Assembly (NCBI GenBank): GCA_949373155.1
Contig: CASICK010000004.1
Location: 62,001 to 126,000, forward strand
Direction: 5' to 3'
DNA from: an uncultured Synechococcus sp.
Lineage (GTDB): Bacteria; Cyanobacteriota; Cyanobacteriia; PCC-6307; Cyanobiaceae
Length of the DNA: 64,000 nucleotides
The first letter of the stretch is position 1; every line of letters starts with the position of its first letter. Below, piece after piece: positions 9,827 through 19,390 of the stretch. The translations under genes and the position numbers were made by a program. A model generated the notes under the pieces. The model was not told where the DNA came from. It was given only the letters and a program-made list of their open reading frames with translations, and did no database searches.

Positions 9827-10189
9827 CTCACCATCCTGCCAACCGTCATCACAGACCTCGAACTTCTTGAGGAAACTCTGTTAGCGGAGCATTACCTTGT
9901 CCAGCGTCCAGGCCTGATCAAAGCGTTTGGCCAGGATGTTTATCAGGCTGATTTGGTGGCCACAGACAGCAACGGTCTTCAAATGGCTTGGAGATGGGAT
10001 ACCGATGGATCGCTGGAGTTGATGCTGGATCTTGGTCAAACCAAAGATTCCGCAGGACACAAAACGCATCTCAAAACTATTTTGCGGGCCTATGCCCTGA
10101 GGTCGGCCCTGCGCTCTGCAGCTGCGATCACCTTTGATCCGTCCGTCTCAACAACAGACCAGCAAGGAGCTGAACGAGCAATGTGCTGA
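9818..10189 (+). CDS. ycf35: Ycf35-like DUF1257 protein
   Basis: Conserved protein of cyanobacteria and algal plastids, function unknown. I chose the ATG at 9818 because the product then starts MSHLTILPTVITDLELLEE, the characteristic N-terminus of the family. Further features are VDLVATDSNG-like strands (here ADLVATDSNGLQMAWRWDTDG) and a C-terminal helix around ILRAYALRSALRSAA. The TGA stop overlaps an ATG of the M61 peptidase gene, so both are probably cotranslated. The start overlaps the purN start region on the other strand. Family assignment is by recall. Confidence 0.72.
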   Translation: MSHLTILPTVITDLELLEETLLAEHYLVQRPGLIKAFGQDVYQADLVATDSNGLQMAWRWDTDGSLELMLDLGQTKDSAGHKTHLKTILRAYALRSALRSAAAITFDPSVSTTDQQGAERAMC

Positions 10190-11886
10190 TGGGTGGCGTC
10201 AGGATTGCGATCGATCTCTGCGAGCCTGCACGTCAGCAACTCAAGGTGAAACTCGAGTGGTCACCTCGAGTGCATTTTCAATCTTGGCTAATGCCGAATT
10301 GGACCCCAGGGTCCTACACCGTTCGTGACCACGCTCAGCATCTCCACAGTCTTCAGCTTCAGCAATCAGGTCGATCTGTTGTCTGCAAGCGAGTAGCACC
10401 CTCGAACTGGACGGCCGAGCTGCTGAACCTTGACCCCGTTTGCTTGACCTACACGCTGGAAGCGCGTCAGCTCACGGTGCGCACTAATCATTTAGATCCA
10501 GATTTTGCGTCCCTGTGTCTTCCCGCCGTGGTCATGTTGATTGATGGGGAACGTTGGAATCCGCATCATCTCCAGTTGTCTTTGCCAACCGGTTGGTTGG
10601 GACATCTCCCGCTGCCAAATGTTGACGATGGCTACGAAGCAAAAGACTTTGACCATCTTGTTGATGCACCTGTACACGCCGGTCCCTTTCATTCACGCCC
10701 CTTCTCAGTTTGTGGTCATCACCATGAATTACTAACGATTGGCGAGCCACCGATGGGTTGGCCTCTGACCTTTCAAGCTGATATTGAGGCCGTCTGTGAA
10801 GCCGCTTGCATGTTGATGGGAACCCCACCACCGGCTGGGGATCGTTATCAATTAGTGATTCAGCTACTCGATCAAGGCTATGGCGGTTTAGAGCATGATC
10901 ATTCCTCAGTGCTTCAATTTTCTTGGGAAGCTCTAACGAAGAAGGATGGCTATCGACAGCTCCTACAGCTGATTGGCCATGAATACTTTCATCAATGGAA
11001 TGTTCGTAGACTTCGACCCGGCGCTTACGTTCCCTATCGATACGACAAGGCAGAAATTAGTGATGGGCTTTGGTTTGCAGAAGGAATAACGAGTTATTTT
11101 GACCTCACACTTTCGCTTTTAGCGGCCAGATCTGATCGACAGACATTTCTAAAAGACTTAGGAAAAGATATTTCTCATGTCCTGCTTAATCCTGGATGTA
11201 AAATCCAATCCTTAGCTGATAGTTCACGAGAAGCATGGCTAAGACTTTATAAACAAACAGCTGCAAATTCTGTGGCTCAAATTAGTTATTACAGGCTTGG
11301 CACTGTTGTCTCATTTTGCCTTGATGTAAAACTAAGACAATCAGGTTCAGCACTATCATGTGTTGTTCGAGATCTTTGGCAGCGCTTAGGACGCTATGGC
11401 AAAGGTTATGAGCCAAGAGACCTGATTCAAGCTGTCGCTGCTCATAACTTGGCGTTAGCAGAGTTTTTACCAACCTGGCTTGAAAACACGATGGCAGCTC
11501 CAATTCACGACTGCCTGAATGCAATTGGCTTGCAGGCCGTTGCGATTCATTCGAAGCATCCAAACGTAGGGATGCAACTTTCCAAGCAAAAAGGTCGGCT
11601 GTTGATCAACAAGGTGAATCCTGGTGGTTCTGCTGAACAAGCAGGACTTGTCCCAGGGGACGAGGTGATTGGTGTCCATGATTGGCGACTGAGGGGGCTT
11701 GAGCATTGGCAAGCACTCCTTCAAGGTCCAGAACAGATTCCAGTTGTTTATGCCCGTCGAGGCCGTCTTAGCTCGACAATTCTGAAGAAAAGCGATCCAA
11801 TTGTGGAGCAATGGGAAATCACCTGGGACCCTGGTGCCTCGTCATCACAAAAAGAATTACGTGATCGATGGTTTGCAATCGTGTAA
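10189..11886 (+). CDS. M61 family metallopeptidase with PDZ domain
   Basis: Zinc aminopeptidase of the glycyl-aminopeptidase family. The N-terminal beta domain contains QSWLMPNWTPGSYTVRD, the family's substrate region. The zinc site HEYFHQWNVRRLRP has histidines at about 264 and 268, and the third ligand is probably the glutamate at about 298 in FAEGITSYFD. A PDZ domain occupies the end, around NPGGSAEQAGLVPGDEVIGV. No signal peptide is visible, so the enzyme is probably cytoplasmic. The start could be the GTG at 10183 or the ATG at 10189, which shares a base with the ycf35 stop. The 3' end overlaps the amidase gene by 19 bases. Confidence 0.88.
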   Translation: MGGVRIAIDLCEPARQQLKVKLEWSPRVHFQSWLMPNWTPGSYTVRDHAQHLHSLQLQQSGRSVVCKRVAPSNWTAELLNLDPVCLTYTLEARQLTVRTNHLDPDFASLCLPAVVMLIDGERWNPHHLQLSLPTGWLGHLPLPNVDDGYEAKDFDHLVDAPVHAGPFHSRPFSVCGHHHELLTIGEPPMGWPLTFQADIEAVCEAACMLMGTPPPAGDRYQLVIQLLDQGYGGLEHDHSSVLQFSWEALTKKDGYRQLLQLIGHEYFHQWNVRRLRPGAYVPYRYDKAEISDGLWFAEGITSYFDLTLSLLAARSDRQTFLKDLGKDISHVLLNPGCKIQSLADSSREAWLRLYKQTAANSVAQISYYRLGTVVSFCLDVKLRQSGSALSCVVRDLWQRLGRYGKGYEPRDLIQAVAAHNLALAEFLPTWLENTMAAPIHDCLNAIGLQAVAIHSKHPNVGMQLSKQKGRLLINKVNPGGSAEQAGLVPGDEVIGVHDWRLRGLEHWQALLQGPEQIPVVYARRGRLSSTILKKSDPIVEQWEITWDPGASSSQKELRDRWFAIV

Positions 11887-12791
11887 CTGAATTTTGGAAG
11901 GGACTGCAGTCCTGCTTATCACGTTGTGGTTCGACCGTAATTCTTTGTAGTGGCACTTTGGTTCTTGGTTTGGGTGCTCTGGCTTGGTTGAGCAATGATC
12001 AAAGTGGTGCACTAAAGGCCAGTAGCCCCTCTCTCCTCGATCTTCTCGATCAAGTTGGAAGCGAGGCGAAACGAGAGCGTCAAAAGGCTGAGCAAACGAG
12101 CCCACCGCTCCCCCCTCGGGCGATCTCCTGGTCGTCACCTCTGGCTCAACAATGTTCAGGTTTTGACTCCAAGGTCAAAGATCGACTGAAAGATCAACAA
12201 CGCACACTGAAGCATCGGCGTTCTTCTGTAGCGACAGATCCTTCTAATTTTGGTAAACGCTTCAGAATTAATCCATGGGGGACGGCTCTCAATCCAGATC
12301 CCCGCGTCGTTGTCCTTCATGAAACGGTGTATTCGCTTCAATCGGCTGTGAATACCTTTATGACTCCCCATCCCAGAGATGCAGACCAAGTGAGTTATCA
12401 CACAGTGATTGGTCTCGACGGAAAAATCGTTGATCTTGTTGATCCACTCAAGCGCGCCTACGGCGCTGGATATTCAGCTTTTCTAGGTGAATGGGCCATA
12501 ACCAATACAAAAATAAGGGGCTCCGTTAATAACTTTGCACTTCACCTAAGCCTTGAAACACCTGTTGATGGCGAAAATAGTAGATCGACTCACAGCGGAT
12601 ATTCATCTGCCCAATATGACTCACTAGCACTTGTTTTAAGTGACTGGATCGAACGTTTTGGATTTACTCCAGCAGCGATTACGACCCATCGCCATGTAGA
12701 TCTTGGTGGAGAACGCGGCGATCCAAGAAGTTTGGATTGGGAGGAACTTCAAATCCGTCTAGCTGCTTTAGAAGTGCTTTGTCCTGGATAA
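11868..12791 (+). CDS. Secreted or membrane-anchored N-acetylmuramoyl-L-alanine amidase (Amidase_2/PGRP fold)
   Basis: Cleaves the bond between MurNAc and the stem peptide. A hydrophobic segment at about residues 22-42 (around GTLVLGLGALAWL) serves as a signal or anchor. The catalytic domain follows from about 130: RVVVLHETVYSLQSAV with the first zinc histidine, VSYHTVIGLDGKIVDLV, FALHLSLET and the C-terminal THRHVDLGGERGDP with the second zinc histidine. The 307-residue protein starts inside the end of the M61 gene, which suggests coupling. A convergent gene downstream may be another wall hydrolase. Amidase fold is clear; substrate is inferred from the family. Confidence 0.85.
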   Translation: MVCNRVTEFWKGLQSCLSRCGSTVILCSGTLVLGLGALAWLSNDQSGALKASSPSLLDLLDQVGSEAKRERQKAEQTSPPLPPRAISWSSPLAQQCSGFDSKVKDRLKDQQRTLKHRRSSVATDPSNFGKRFRINPWGTALNPDPRVVVLHETVYSLQSAVNTFMTPHPRDADQVSYHTVIGLDGKIVDLVDPLKRAYGAGYSAFLGEWAITNTKIRGSVNNFALHLSLETPVDGENSRSTHSGYSSAQYDSLALVLSDWIERFGFTPAAITTHRHVDLGGERGDPRSLDWEELQIRLAALEVLCPG

Positions 12792-12858
12792 TTCAAAAGG
12801 CAATCAATGGTCACCGAATTTAAAGTAATAATTTAAATCAATGATTGCAATCAATTTT

Positions 12859-13635
12859 TCAAACCAACGGCTGAGTGATTGGACCTCGCTCAGAAAATAT
12901 TAGTCCATGCAACTCGGGATCTTGCATGTATCGCAACACACGTCTTGGATAATCAAGTTTGCCATTATGGAGGTAAGCCAAAGTTGCGATCGCTTTGGCG
13001 TCAACATACGAGCGACTCGCGATTAAAATTTGATTAGGGGAGAGACCTAATTCTTTTTTGAGGCGAGCTATCTTTGCTGCAAGCAATTCAACATTGGCTT
13101 CAGAATTCATCAAAAGATTTCTGGCTTCAGCGATTTCAATTCTTGATGGTGCCAAAGGGAGTCGACCTTGATGAATCAACTCACTAATTCCGAGCTGAGC
13201 AGGGCCGTGCGTTGACACAAGTCCGGAATGCACAACAAAGGGCAGATCTTCTCCCGGCTTTGAATGTTGTATTTCATCAAACAAAATTGCTGTGACCAGC
13301 ATCGGATTCACGCGATGACGTTGCGATTCCCGCTTAATGACTGGCTTAAGTTCTTGAAGTCGGTTGACCGTTTGAACTCGTAGAGGCTGGAACTGGTCTA
13401 ATCCGCGGGTAAACAACTGAGCGAGTCGAGTTTGTGGTCCATGCACACCAAAACGTCGCTGCAACAGCAAAAGCTCTTCTGGGCTGAAGACACACGGATC
13501 TCTCTGTAGTGGCTGCGTCTGGATCTCAGCATTGACTATGGGCAGTCGCGCTGTGCTGCGAAGGTGAGCAACGGACAAACAGATGAAGCCCAGAACTCCC
13601 GCTATGGCAACAAACTGACGTCCAAAAAGACTCAC
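12859..13635 (-). CDS. Exported protein, possibly a lysozyme-like transglycosylase
   Basis: A 258-residue protein with an N-terminal hydrophobic segment (VAIAGVLGFICLSVAHL), so it is exported or anchored. The middle part around VNPMLVTAILFDEIQHSKPG and STHGPAQLGISELI resembles the helical pattern of lysozyme-fold enzymes, in which a glutamate follows a segment such as NPxLLxAI, and a G-x-x-Q-x-G motif comes next. The C-terminus is alpha-helical (SRSYVDAKAIATLAYLHNG). I do not recognise the exact family. Convergence with an amidase gene supports a wall function, but this remains inference. Confidence 0.5.
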   Translation of the reverse strand: MSLFGRQFVAIAGVLGFICLSVAHLRSTARLPIVNAEIQTQPLQRDPCVFSPEELLLLQRRFGVHGPQTRLAQLFTRGLDQFQPLRVQTVNRLQELKPVIKRESQRHRVNPMLVTAILFDEIQHSKPGEDLPFVVHSGLVSTHGPAQLGISELIHQGRLPLAPSRIEIAEARNLLMNSEANVELLAAKIARLKKELGLSPNQILIASRSYVDAKAIATLAYLHNGKLDYPRRVLRYMQDPELHGLIFSERGPITQPLV

Positions 13636-13716
13636 AAAAAACAGTCCACCTTTCCGTCGAAAGAATAACCGTGATATTCCAATTCATGGGCATCTCGGAC
13701 AATCACGGATAGGTTC

Positions 13717-15339
13717 ATGGATGAAGGTTCTCCGCAAGAGATGAGCTTCCCGGATTTCAGCGCCATCGATAGCCAGACCCAGTGGCAACGCTTTTGCGAT
13801 TTGCTCTGGTATCACGACGATCTCGGCCTCTGGCTTGATGTCAGTCGGATGCATCTCAACAGTTCTGCTCTCGAGGCGCTCAGTCCCCGCCTGGAACAAG
13901 CGTTCAAAGCGATGGAGGAGTTGGAGGGAGGTGCGATCGCCAACGCCGATGAGCAACGTCAAGTTGGCCACTATTGGTTACGTCAGCCGCAATTAGCGCC
14001 GGATCAACAGGTTGGGGCGAGCATTTCTACTGAAATTGATGCCATCGATCAATTCGGAAAATCGATTCTTGATGGATCCATTCAGGCTCCCAACGGAAAG
14101 CCTTTTACCGATGTTCTTTGGATCGGGATCGGAGGGAGTGCTCTCGGTCCTCTGCTCATGGTTCGCGCTCTTCAGGATCATGAAGTGGGCCTGCCGTTCC
14201 ACTTTTTCGACAACGTGGATCCCAATGGCATGAGCCGGGTTCTGGCGAACCTGGGTGAACGCCTCCCTACAACGCTGGTCATCACCGTGAGCAAGTCGGG
14301 GGGAACGCCAGAACCCCACCTCGGCATGGAACAAGCCAGACACCGTCTCGAAGCTCTTGGAGGCATTTGGCCAGGACAAGCAGTCGTGGTCACCATGGCT
14401 GGCAGCAAGCTCGATCAGCAGGCTGAAAAAGAAAACTGGCTCCAACGTTTCGACATGTTCGACTGGATTGGTGGTCGAACAAGCATCACGAGTGCTGTTG
14501 GTTTACTACCTGGTGCTTTGATCGGTTGCGATATCCGTGGCTTCTTGGCAGGTGCCGCCCAAATGGATGAAGCCACACGCTGTCCCGATGTACGCCGCAA
14601 TCCATCCGCACTGATGGCAGCAGCCTGGTACGCCGCCGGCGAAGGCAAAGGCAAACGCGACATGGTCGTGCTCCCTTACCGAGATCGTCTAGAGGTTTTC
14701 AGTCGCTACCTCCAACAGCTGGTGATGGAATCGATCGGTAAGCACCTTGATCGCGATGGCAAGGAAGTGCATCAAGGCATTGCCGTGTATGGCAATAAGG
14801 GATCAACCGATCAACACGCTTACGTTCAGCAATTGCGTGATGGTATCGATAATTTTTTCGTGACCTTCATCGAAGTCCTGCGTGATGTTGATGACATCCC
14901 TTCCATCGAGGGGGAACGTCCTGGTGATTTCCTCGATGGGTTCCTACAAGGAACGCGCTCAGCACTCACCGAAGGAGGGCGTCAAAGCTTGAGTATCAGC
15001 ATGCGTAGCTTTGACGAGCGCCGTCTCGGGGCACTGATCGCATTGTTTGAGAGGGCCGTTGGTTTGTACGGAGAGTTGGTGAATGTGAATGCCTATCACC
15101 AGCCAGGAGTCGAAGCAGGCAAAAAAGCGGCTGCCGCCATTCTCAATTTGCAAAAGCAAGTAGAGGACGTCCTCTCCGACGGAATGTCTAGATCGGCAGC
15201 CGAAATCCAAAAGGCCATTGGATCAGGTAGTGAAGAAGCCATTTTCTGGATCCTGCGTCATCTCACGGGCAACGATCGTGGATACGTTGCACAGGGAAGC
15301 TGGGACAGTCCAGCCTCACTGCGCTTCAGCAAAGGTTGA
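13717..15339 (+). CDS. pgi: Glucose-6-phosphate isomerase
   Basis: Interconverts glucose-6-phosphate and fructose-6-phosphate in the cytoplasm, linking glycogen use, the oxidative pentose pathway and gluconeogenesis. Seen are DVLWIGIGGSALGPLLMV, the sugar-phosphate loop VSKSGGTPEPHLG, the catalytic region MESIGKHLD and GNKGSTDQHAYVQQLRDG. The length of 540 residues is as in other cyanobacteria. Two starts are possible, 13717 and an ATG at 13741 giving MSFPDFSAIDSQ. Only four bases separate its stop from that of convergent leuS. Confidence 0.96.
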   Translation: MDEGSPQEMSFPDFSAIDSQTQWQRFCDLLWYHDDLGLWLDVSRMHLNSSALEALSPRLEQAFKAMEELEGGAIANADEQRQVGHYWLRQPQLAPDQQVGASISTEIDAIDQFGKSILDGSIQAPNGKPFTDVLWIGIGGSALGPLLMVRALQDHEVGLPFHFFDNVDPNGMSRVLANLGERLPTTLVITVSKSGGTPEPHLGMEQARHRLEALGGIWPGQAVVVTMAGSKLDQQAEKENWLQRFDMFDWIGGRTSITSAVGLLPGALIGCDIRGFLAGAAQMDEATRCPDVRRNPSALMAAAWYAAGEGKGKRDMVVLPYRDRLEVFSRYLQQLVMESIGKHLDRDGKEVHQGIAVYGNKGSTDQHAYVQQLRDGIDNFFVTFIEVLRDVDDIPSIEGERPGDFLDGFLQGTRSALTEGGRQSLSISMRSFDERRLGALIALFERAVGLYGELVNVNAYHQPGVEAGKKAAAAILNLQKQVEDVLSDGMSRSAAEIQKAIGSGSEEAIFWILRHLTGNDRGYVAQGSWDSPASLRFSKG

Positions 15340-15343
15340 TCCG

Positions 15344-17947
15344 TTAGGAGCTCGGCACCAGGTTGACGAGCTTTCCGGGAACCACAATCACGCGTCTGGG
15401 GGGCTTGCCTTCCAGCCAGCGTTGGGCCACGTCGCTGTCAAGAGCTAGACGCTCTAGCTCTTCCTTGCTGCAATCAACAGCTACAGACATTGATCCCCGG
15501 ACCTTTCCCTTCACTTGAATCACTATTTCTATCGACTCCATGACTAATGCTTCTGGGTCGTGGTCTGGCCATGGCTGAAGGTGAACACTGTCTTCACCTC
15601 CGAGTCGTTGCCAAAACTCCTCGGCAAGGTGGGGTGCAAATGGTGCAAGTAAACGCACGAGAGCAGACATCGCTTCTTGCCGCACACCAACAGAGGATTG
15701 AGCCAAGCCAGAGGAGAGAGCATTGCTGAGCTTCATCAGCTCCGAAATCGCTGTATTGAACTGAAAGTCATCGCTGAGATCCTCGCTAACAGCCTTGATC
15801 GCCTGGTGTACAGCCCGACGCATGTCACTGTCTGATTCGCCTGTGGCAGGAGAGGCTGCGTCATGGTTGACCTCCACATCCACCAGACGCCAAAGACGCT
15901 GCAAGAAACGGAATTGACCCTCTACATCCGCGTCGTCCCATTCCAAATCCTTTTCTGGAGGAGCTTTAAAGAGAATGAACATCCGAGCGGTATCGGCGCC
16001 GTAACGATCGATCACAGCAGCAGGATCCACACCGTTGTGCTTCGACTTGGACATTTTCTCGAATAAAACCTCTAACGGTCCACCGTCTTCTGGATCGAGG
16101 GGATTCGATTCATCCGTCACCACCGCTGGAGAGACATAACGCCCTGTTCTCGGATTTCGGTAGGTGATGCTTTGCACCATGCCTTGCGTTAGCAAGCGTT
16201 CAAAGGGTTCTTTTGTCGCCAACAAATCACGATCATTCAGTGCCTTAGTAAAAAAGCGCGCATACAATAAGTGAAGAATTGCATGCTCAATTCCCCCCAC
16301 ATATTGTTTAACTGGCAACCATCGATTAACCGAAGTTGCATCAAATGGAAGATCTTGATTATGAGGGTCTGCAAAACGCAAGTAATACCACGATGAGCAC
16401 ATAAAGGTGTCCATCGTGTCGGTCTCGCGTCGAGCTGGTTTACCGCACTGAGGACAGTTCACACTGACCCAATCCTCAGCACGTGCGAGGGGAGATCCTC
16501 CTGCACCGTTGAGATCAATTCCAGTTGGCAATTCCACAGGGAGTTGATCACTGGGGACGGGAACAGCACCACAATCATCACAATGAATTATTGGGATTGG
16601 ACATCCCCAATATCTTTGACGGGAGATCAACCAATCGCGAAGCCTATATTGACGTTTAGCTCGAGCCCAACCATTGTCAGCCCCATGATTAGTAATCGCA
16701 GTTTTAGCTTCTTCATTCGTTAATCCACTAAAACCGGCGCTGTGAATCAAGGTGCCTGGACCTGTCCAGGCTTCACCGTCATTGAGATGCTCATTGCTTC
16801 CTGCAACTTCAACAACCCGTTGAACGGATAATTCATGTTGCCGAGCGAAGGAAAAATCTCGAACGTCATGGGCTGGTACTCCCATGACAGCTCCGGTTCC
16901 GTAATCAGCCAGCACGTAATCGGCAATCCAAATGGGAATCGATTCACCATTGGCTGGATTAATGGCTGAAGCGCCAGTGGGAACTCCACGTTTTGGTTGA
17001 TCATCAGACGTCCTTTCTTCTTGACTCAGGTCGTCCATAAGTTCTCGGAACGCAGTGACTGAAAGGCGTTCATCGCTTGTAGTGAGTTGATCAACAAGAG
17101 CGTGATCAGGAGCCAAAACGAGATAGCTCACTCCAAACAACGTGTCTGGACGAGTTGTGAAAACAGTGATTGAAGTCTCTGGATGGGCTTCAACTTGGAA
17201 ATCGATCTCCGCACCAATGGAACGGCCGATCCAATTGGCTTGCATGGTGCGGACACGTTCAGGCCAACCCTGAAGTTGATCAAGATCATCAAGCAGGGCA
17301 TCGGCGTAATCGGTGATCCGTAAAAACCATTGCCGCAAGTCCCGCTTTTCCACCAACGCTCCAGAGCGCCAGGAGCGTCCATCCGCATCTACTTGCTCAT
17401 TGGCAAGCACCGTTTGATCAACGGGATCCCAATTGACAGTGGCGTCCTTTTGGTATGCAAGACCGCCGGCATGAAGTTCAAGAAATAGCCATTGCGTCCA
17501 GCGGTAGTAATCGCTGTGACAGGTCGCTATCTCACGATCCCAGTCAATTGATAATCCCAGGCGACCCAACTGGCCTCGCATCTGAGCGATGTTGCTATCT
17601 GTCCAAACGCCGGGTTCAATCTTCCGTTCAATGGCGGCATTTTCAGCTGGTAAGCCAAAAGCATCCCAACCCATGGGATGCAACACCGCATCACCCCGCA
17701 TGCGTTGCACCCGAGCGATCACATCCGTAATCACATAATTGCGCACATGCCCCATGTGAAGCGTTCCCGAGGGATACGGAAACATCGACAAGGCATAAAA
17801 AGCTCGCTGGCCTGGCTTCGGGTCTTGCGTTTCATAGAGGCGTTGGTCCTTCCAAAGCTCTTGCCAGCGTTCTTCGAGCGCAAGAGGTTGATACCGATCA
17901 GCCGCCGAAGAGGCTGAGCTAGCGGATGGGGACGAGGAAGCCGTCAC
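15344..17947 (-). CDS. leuS: Leucyl-tRNA synthetase
   Basis: Charges tRNA-Leu. The class I signatures are [15 protein letters not shown] (HIGH motif) near the N-terminus and [14 protein letters not shown] (KMSKS) late in the protein; the editing domain lies between, with [21 protein letters not shown]. The C-terminal domain ends in a [14 protein letters not shown] strand typical of bacterial LeuRS. The frame is open to 18034, but that region would overlap into the hfq gene. I chose the GTG at 17947 ([10 protein letters not shown]), leaving a 43-base gap after hfq and a serine-rich leader before the conserved [13 protein letters not shown]. Confidence 0.96.
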   Translation of the reverse strand: MTASSSPSASSASSAADRYQPLALEERWQELWKDQRLYETQDPKPGQRAFYALSMFPYPSGTLHMGHVRNYVITDVIARVQRMRGDAVLHPMGWDAFGLPAENAAIERKIEPGVWTDSNIAQMRGQLGRLGLSIDWDREIATCHSDYYRWTQWLFLELHAGGLAYQKDATVNWDPVDQTVLANEQVDADGRSWRSGALVEKRDLRQWFLRITDYADALLDDLDQLQGWPERVRTMQANWIGRSIGAEIDFQVEAHPETSITVFTTRPDTLFGVSYLVLAPDHALVDQLTTSDERLSVTAFRELMDDLSQEERTSDDQPKRGVPTGASAINPANGESIPIWIADYVLADYGTGAVMGVPAHDVRDFSFARQHELSVQRVVEVAGSNEHLNDGEAWTGPGTLIHSAGFSGLTNEEAKTAITNHGADNGWARAKRQYRLRDWLISRQRYWGCPIPIIHCDDCGAVPVPSDQLPVELPTGIDLNGAGGSPLARAEDWVSVNCPQCGKPARRETDTMDTFMCSSWYYLRFADPHNQDLPFDATSVNRWLPVKQYVGGIEHAILHLLYARFFTKALNDRDLLATKEPFERLLTQGMVQSITYRNPRTGRYVSPAVVTDESNPLDPEDGGPLEVLFEKMSKSKHNGVDPAAVIDRYGADTARMFILFKAPPEKDLEWDDADVEGQFRFLQRLWRLVDVEVNHDAASPATGESDSDMRRAVHQAIKAVSEDLSDDFQFNTAISELMKLSNALSSGLAQSSVGVRQEAMSALVRLLAPFAPHLAEEFWQRLGGEDSVHLQPWPDHDPEALVMESIEIVIQVKGKVRGSMSVAVDCSKEELERLALDSDVAQRWLEGKPPRRVIVVPGKLVNLVPSS

Positions 17948-17990
17948 GACAAGGGACCATTTGGACAGATCGTGACACAAACGCAGTTTT

Positions 17991-18221
17991 TTAAAGGCCC
18001 GTGGGCAACGGCCGGACCAGGAGCATGCCGGCACGACTGATCAAAACCGGCTCGTCAGAATCCGATGGTTGAAGCGCCAAACAGTGTTGGTCTTGCCAGA
18101 TCAACACTCCGATGAGGCGACGCCCATCGGTTAATTCGAGACTGAGGACTTTCCGTTCACGAATCCAGGTTTGCAGCAAGCGAATGCTGGGCAAGCTCGG
18201 ATCAAAGGAACTTGGCTCCAT
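17991..18221 (-). CDS. hfq: Cyanobacterial Hfq-type protein
   Basis: A 76-residue Sm-fold protein. The match to the cyanobacterial Hfq family is in [39 protein letters not shown] and the ending LLVRPLP. Cyanobacterial Hfq differs strongly from the enterobacterial protein in its RNA-binding surface, and in Synechocystis it is known to act with the pilus ATPase PilB1 in motility and DNA uptake. Location beside dapF is, to my recollection, conserved in cyanobacteria and supports the call. It is divergent from dapF and is likely transcribed with leuS. Whether it binds RNA here cannot be judged from sequence. Confidence 0.85.
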   Translation of the reverse strand: MEPSSFDPSLPSIRLLQTWIRERKVLSLELTDGRRLIGVLIWQDQHCLALQPSDSDEPVLISRAGMLLVRPLPTGL

Positions 18222-18247
18222 AGGATCAGAGAGGGATCGGACATTTC

Positions 18248-19390
18248 ATGCTGCAATTCAGCAAGTATCAGGGTTTAGGCAATGACTTCGTGCTGTTGGA
18301 AGGCCGCGGGGGGCAACTTCCTCTGAGCATCACGGAGCCAGATCCCGATTGGGTGCGCCTGCTATGTGATCGCCGATTTGGAATCGGAGGCGATGGCTTG
18401 ATTTTGGCCCTGCCCCCACAGCATGGCGAAGAACTGCGGATGCGCATTTTTAATGCGGACGGAAGCGAAGCCGAAATGTGCGGCAACGGTATTCGCTGCC
18501 TAGCCCGTTTTCTTGCAGATAGCGATGGAGATCAGCCAGGACGCACATGGAGAACCGAAACCATGGCGGGCGTCATCGTCCCTGAACTGTGTGAAGACGG
18601 ACAAATCAGGGTTGATATGGGTCAGCCATTCCTTGAATCCGATCAAGTTCCCACAACACTCTCAAAGGGGCGGTCTGGACTTCCTCAAGGGGAGATCGAA
18701 CTCCAGGGCAGCACCCTTCAGCTCGCCGCTGTGGGGATGGGCAATCCCCATGTGGTTGTGCCGGTGCAAGACCTCAAATCCATTCCCTTTGACGCATGGG
18801 GATCTGCACTGGAGGTCAATCCTTTGTTTCCAGCCAAAACCAATGTGCACTTCTTGGAAGTGATCGATCAGCACACACTCGAGATCCGTGTATGGGAGCG
18901 CGGGGCAGGTCCAACCCTGGCTTGTGGCACGGGAGCCTGCGCCACGCTCGTTGCCGCAACGCTGCTCGGGTTATCGGAATCAGAAGCCACGGTGATACTT
19001 CCAGGCGGGCCTCTCGAGATCAGTTGGCCTGATCCCAAGGGCTCCGTTTTTATGACCGGACCTGCCGTAGCAGTATTTGATGGCGTTCTGAATCCTGAAT
19101 TACTGCCAGAGACAGGGCAAGACCAGCCATCTTCAGCGGCAGCTGTTGGACAAACAACGCCATCTACCGCTGCTGTTGCTACAGGATCAACACAAATCAC
19201 GAACAGCTTGGACTGCGCGAATGATTGCAAAGAGACCTGCCAGCAACCGGACCATTGCTTACGCGATGAAGCCCAGGCTCGCGTCCAAGAATTTTTGTCG
19301 TCAACCTCTCTCGACGCCATGCTCAACCTCGCTGGAGACTCCCTCGAAGAGCGAACCCTGTCCCGCTTGAATCGCGATGACAAGGCCTGA
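18248..19390 (+). CDS. dapF: Diaminopimelate epimerase with a cysteine-containing C-terminal extension
   Basis: Interconverts LL- and meso-diaminopimelate for lysine and peptidoglycan synthesis. The family start FSKYQGLGNDFVLLEGR, the first catalytic cysteine at about 78 in EMCGNGIRCLARF, and the second at about 226 in ACGTGACATLVA are intact. The epimerase ends near residue 280, which is the usual length. About 100 further residues follow: a low-complexity serine, alanine and threonine stretch, a cluster of four cysteines at about 323, 327, 331 and 337 (Cx3Cx3Cx5C), and a helical end. The last 14 bases overlap the desulfurase gene. The extension has no function I know. Confidence 0.93.
   Translation: MLQFSKYQGLGNDFVLLEGRGGQLPLSITEPDPDWVRLLCDRRFGIGGDGLILALPPQHGEELRMRIFNADGSEAEMCGNGIRCLARFLADSDGDQPGRTWRTETMAGVIVPELCEDGQIRVDMGQPFLESDQVPTTLSKGRSGLPQGEIELQGSTLQLAAVGMGNPHVVVPVQDLKSIPFDAWGSALEVNPLFPAKTNVHFLEVIDQHTLEIRVWERGAGPTLACGTGACATLVAATLLGLSESEATVILPGGPLEISWPDPKGSVFMTGPAVAVFDGVLNPELLPETGQDQPSSAAAVGQTTPSTAAVATGSTQITNSLDCANDCKETCQQPDHCLRDEAQARVQEFLSSTSLDAMLNLAGDSLEERTLSRLNRDDKA

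Noticed and set aside
12842..12853. 12-base palindrome TGATTGCAATCA between convergent genes, followed by Ts
   Set aside because: No loop, so it makes a poor terminator; may be chance in AT-rich sequence.
17948..18034. Upstream extension of leuS
   Set aside because: Overlaps the hfq end and has no family similarity; the GTG at 17947 is preferred.
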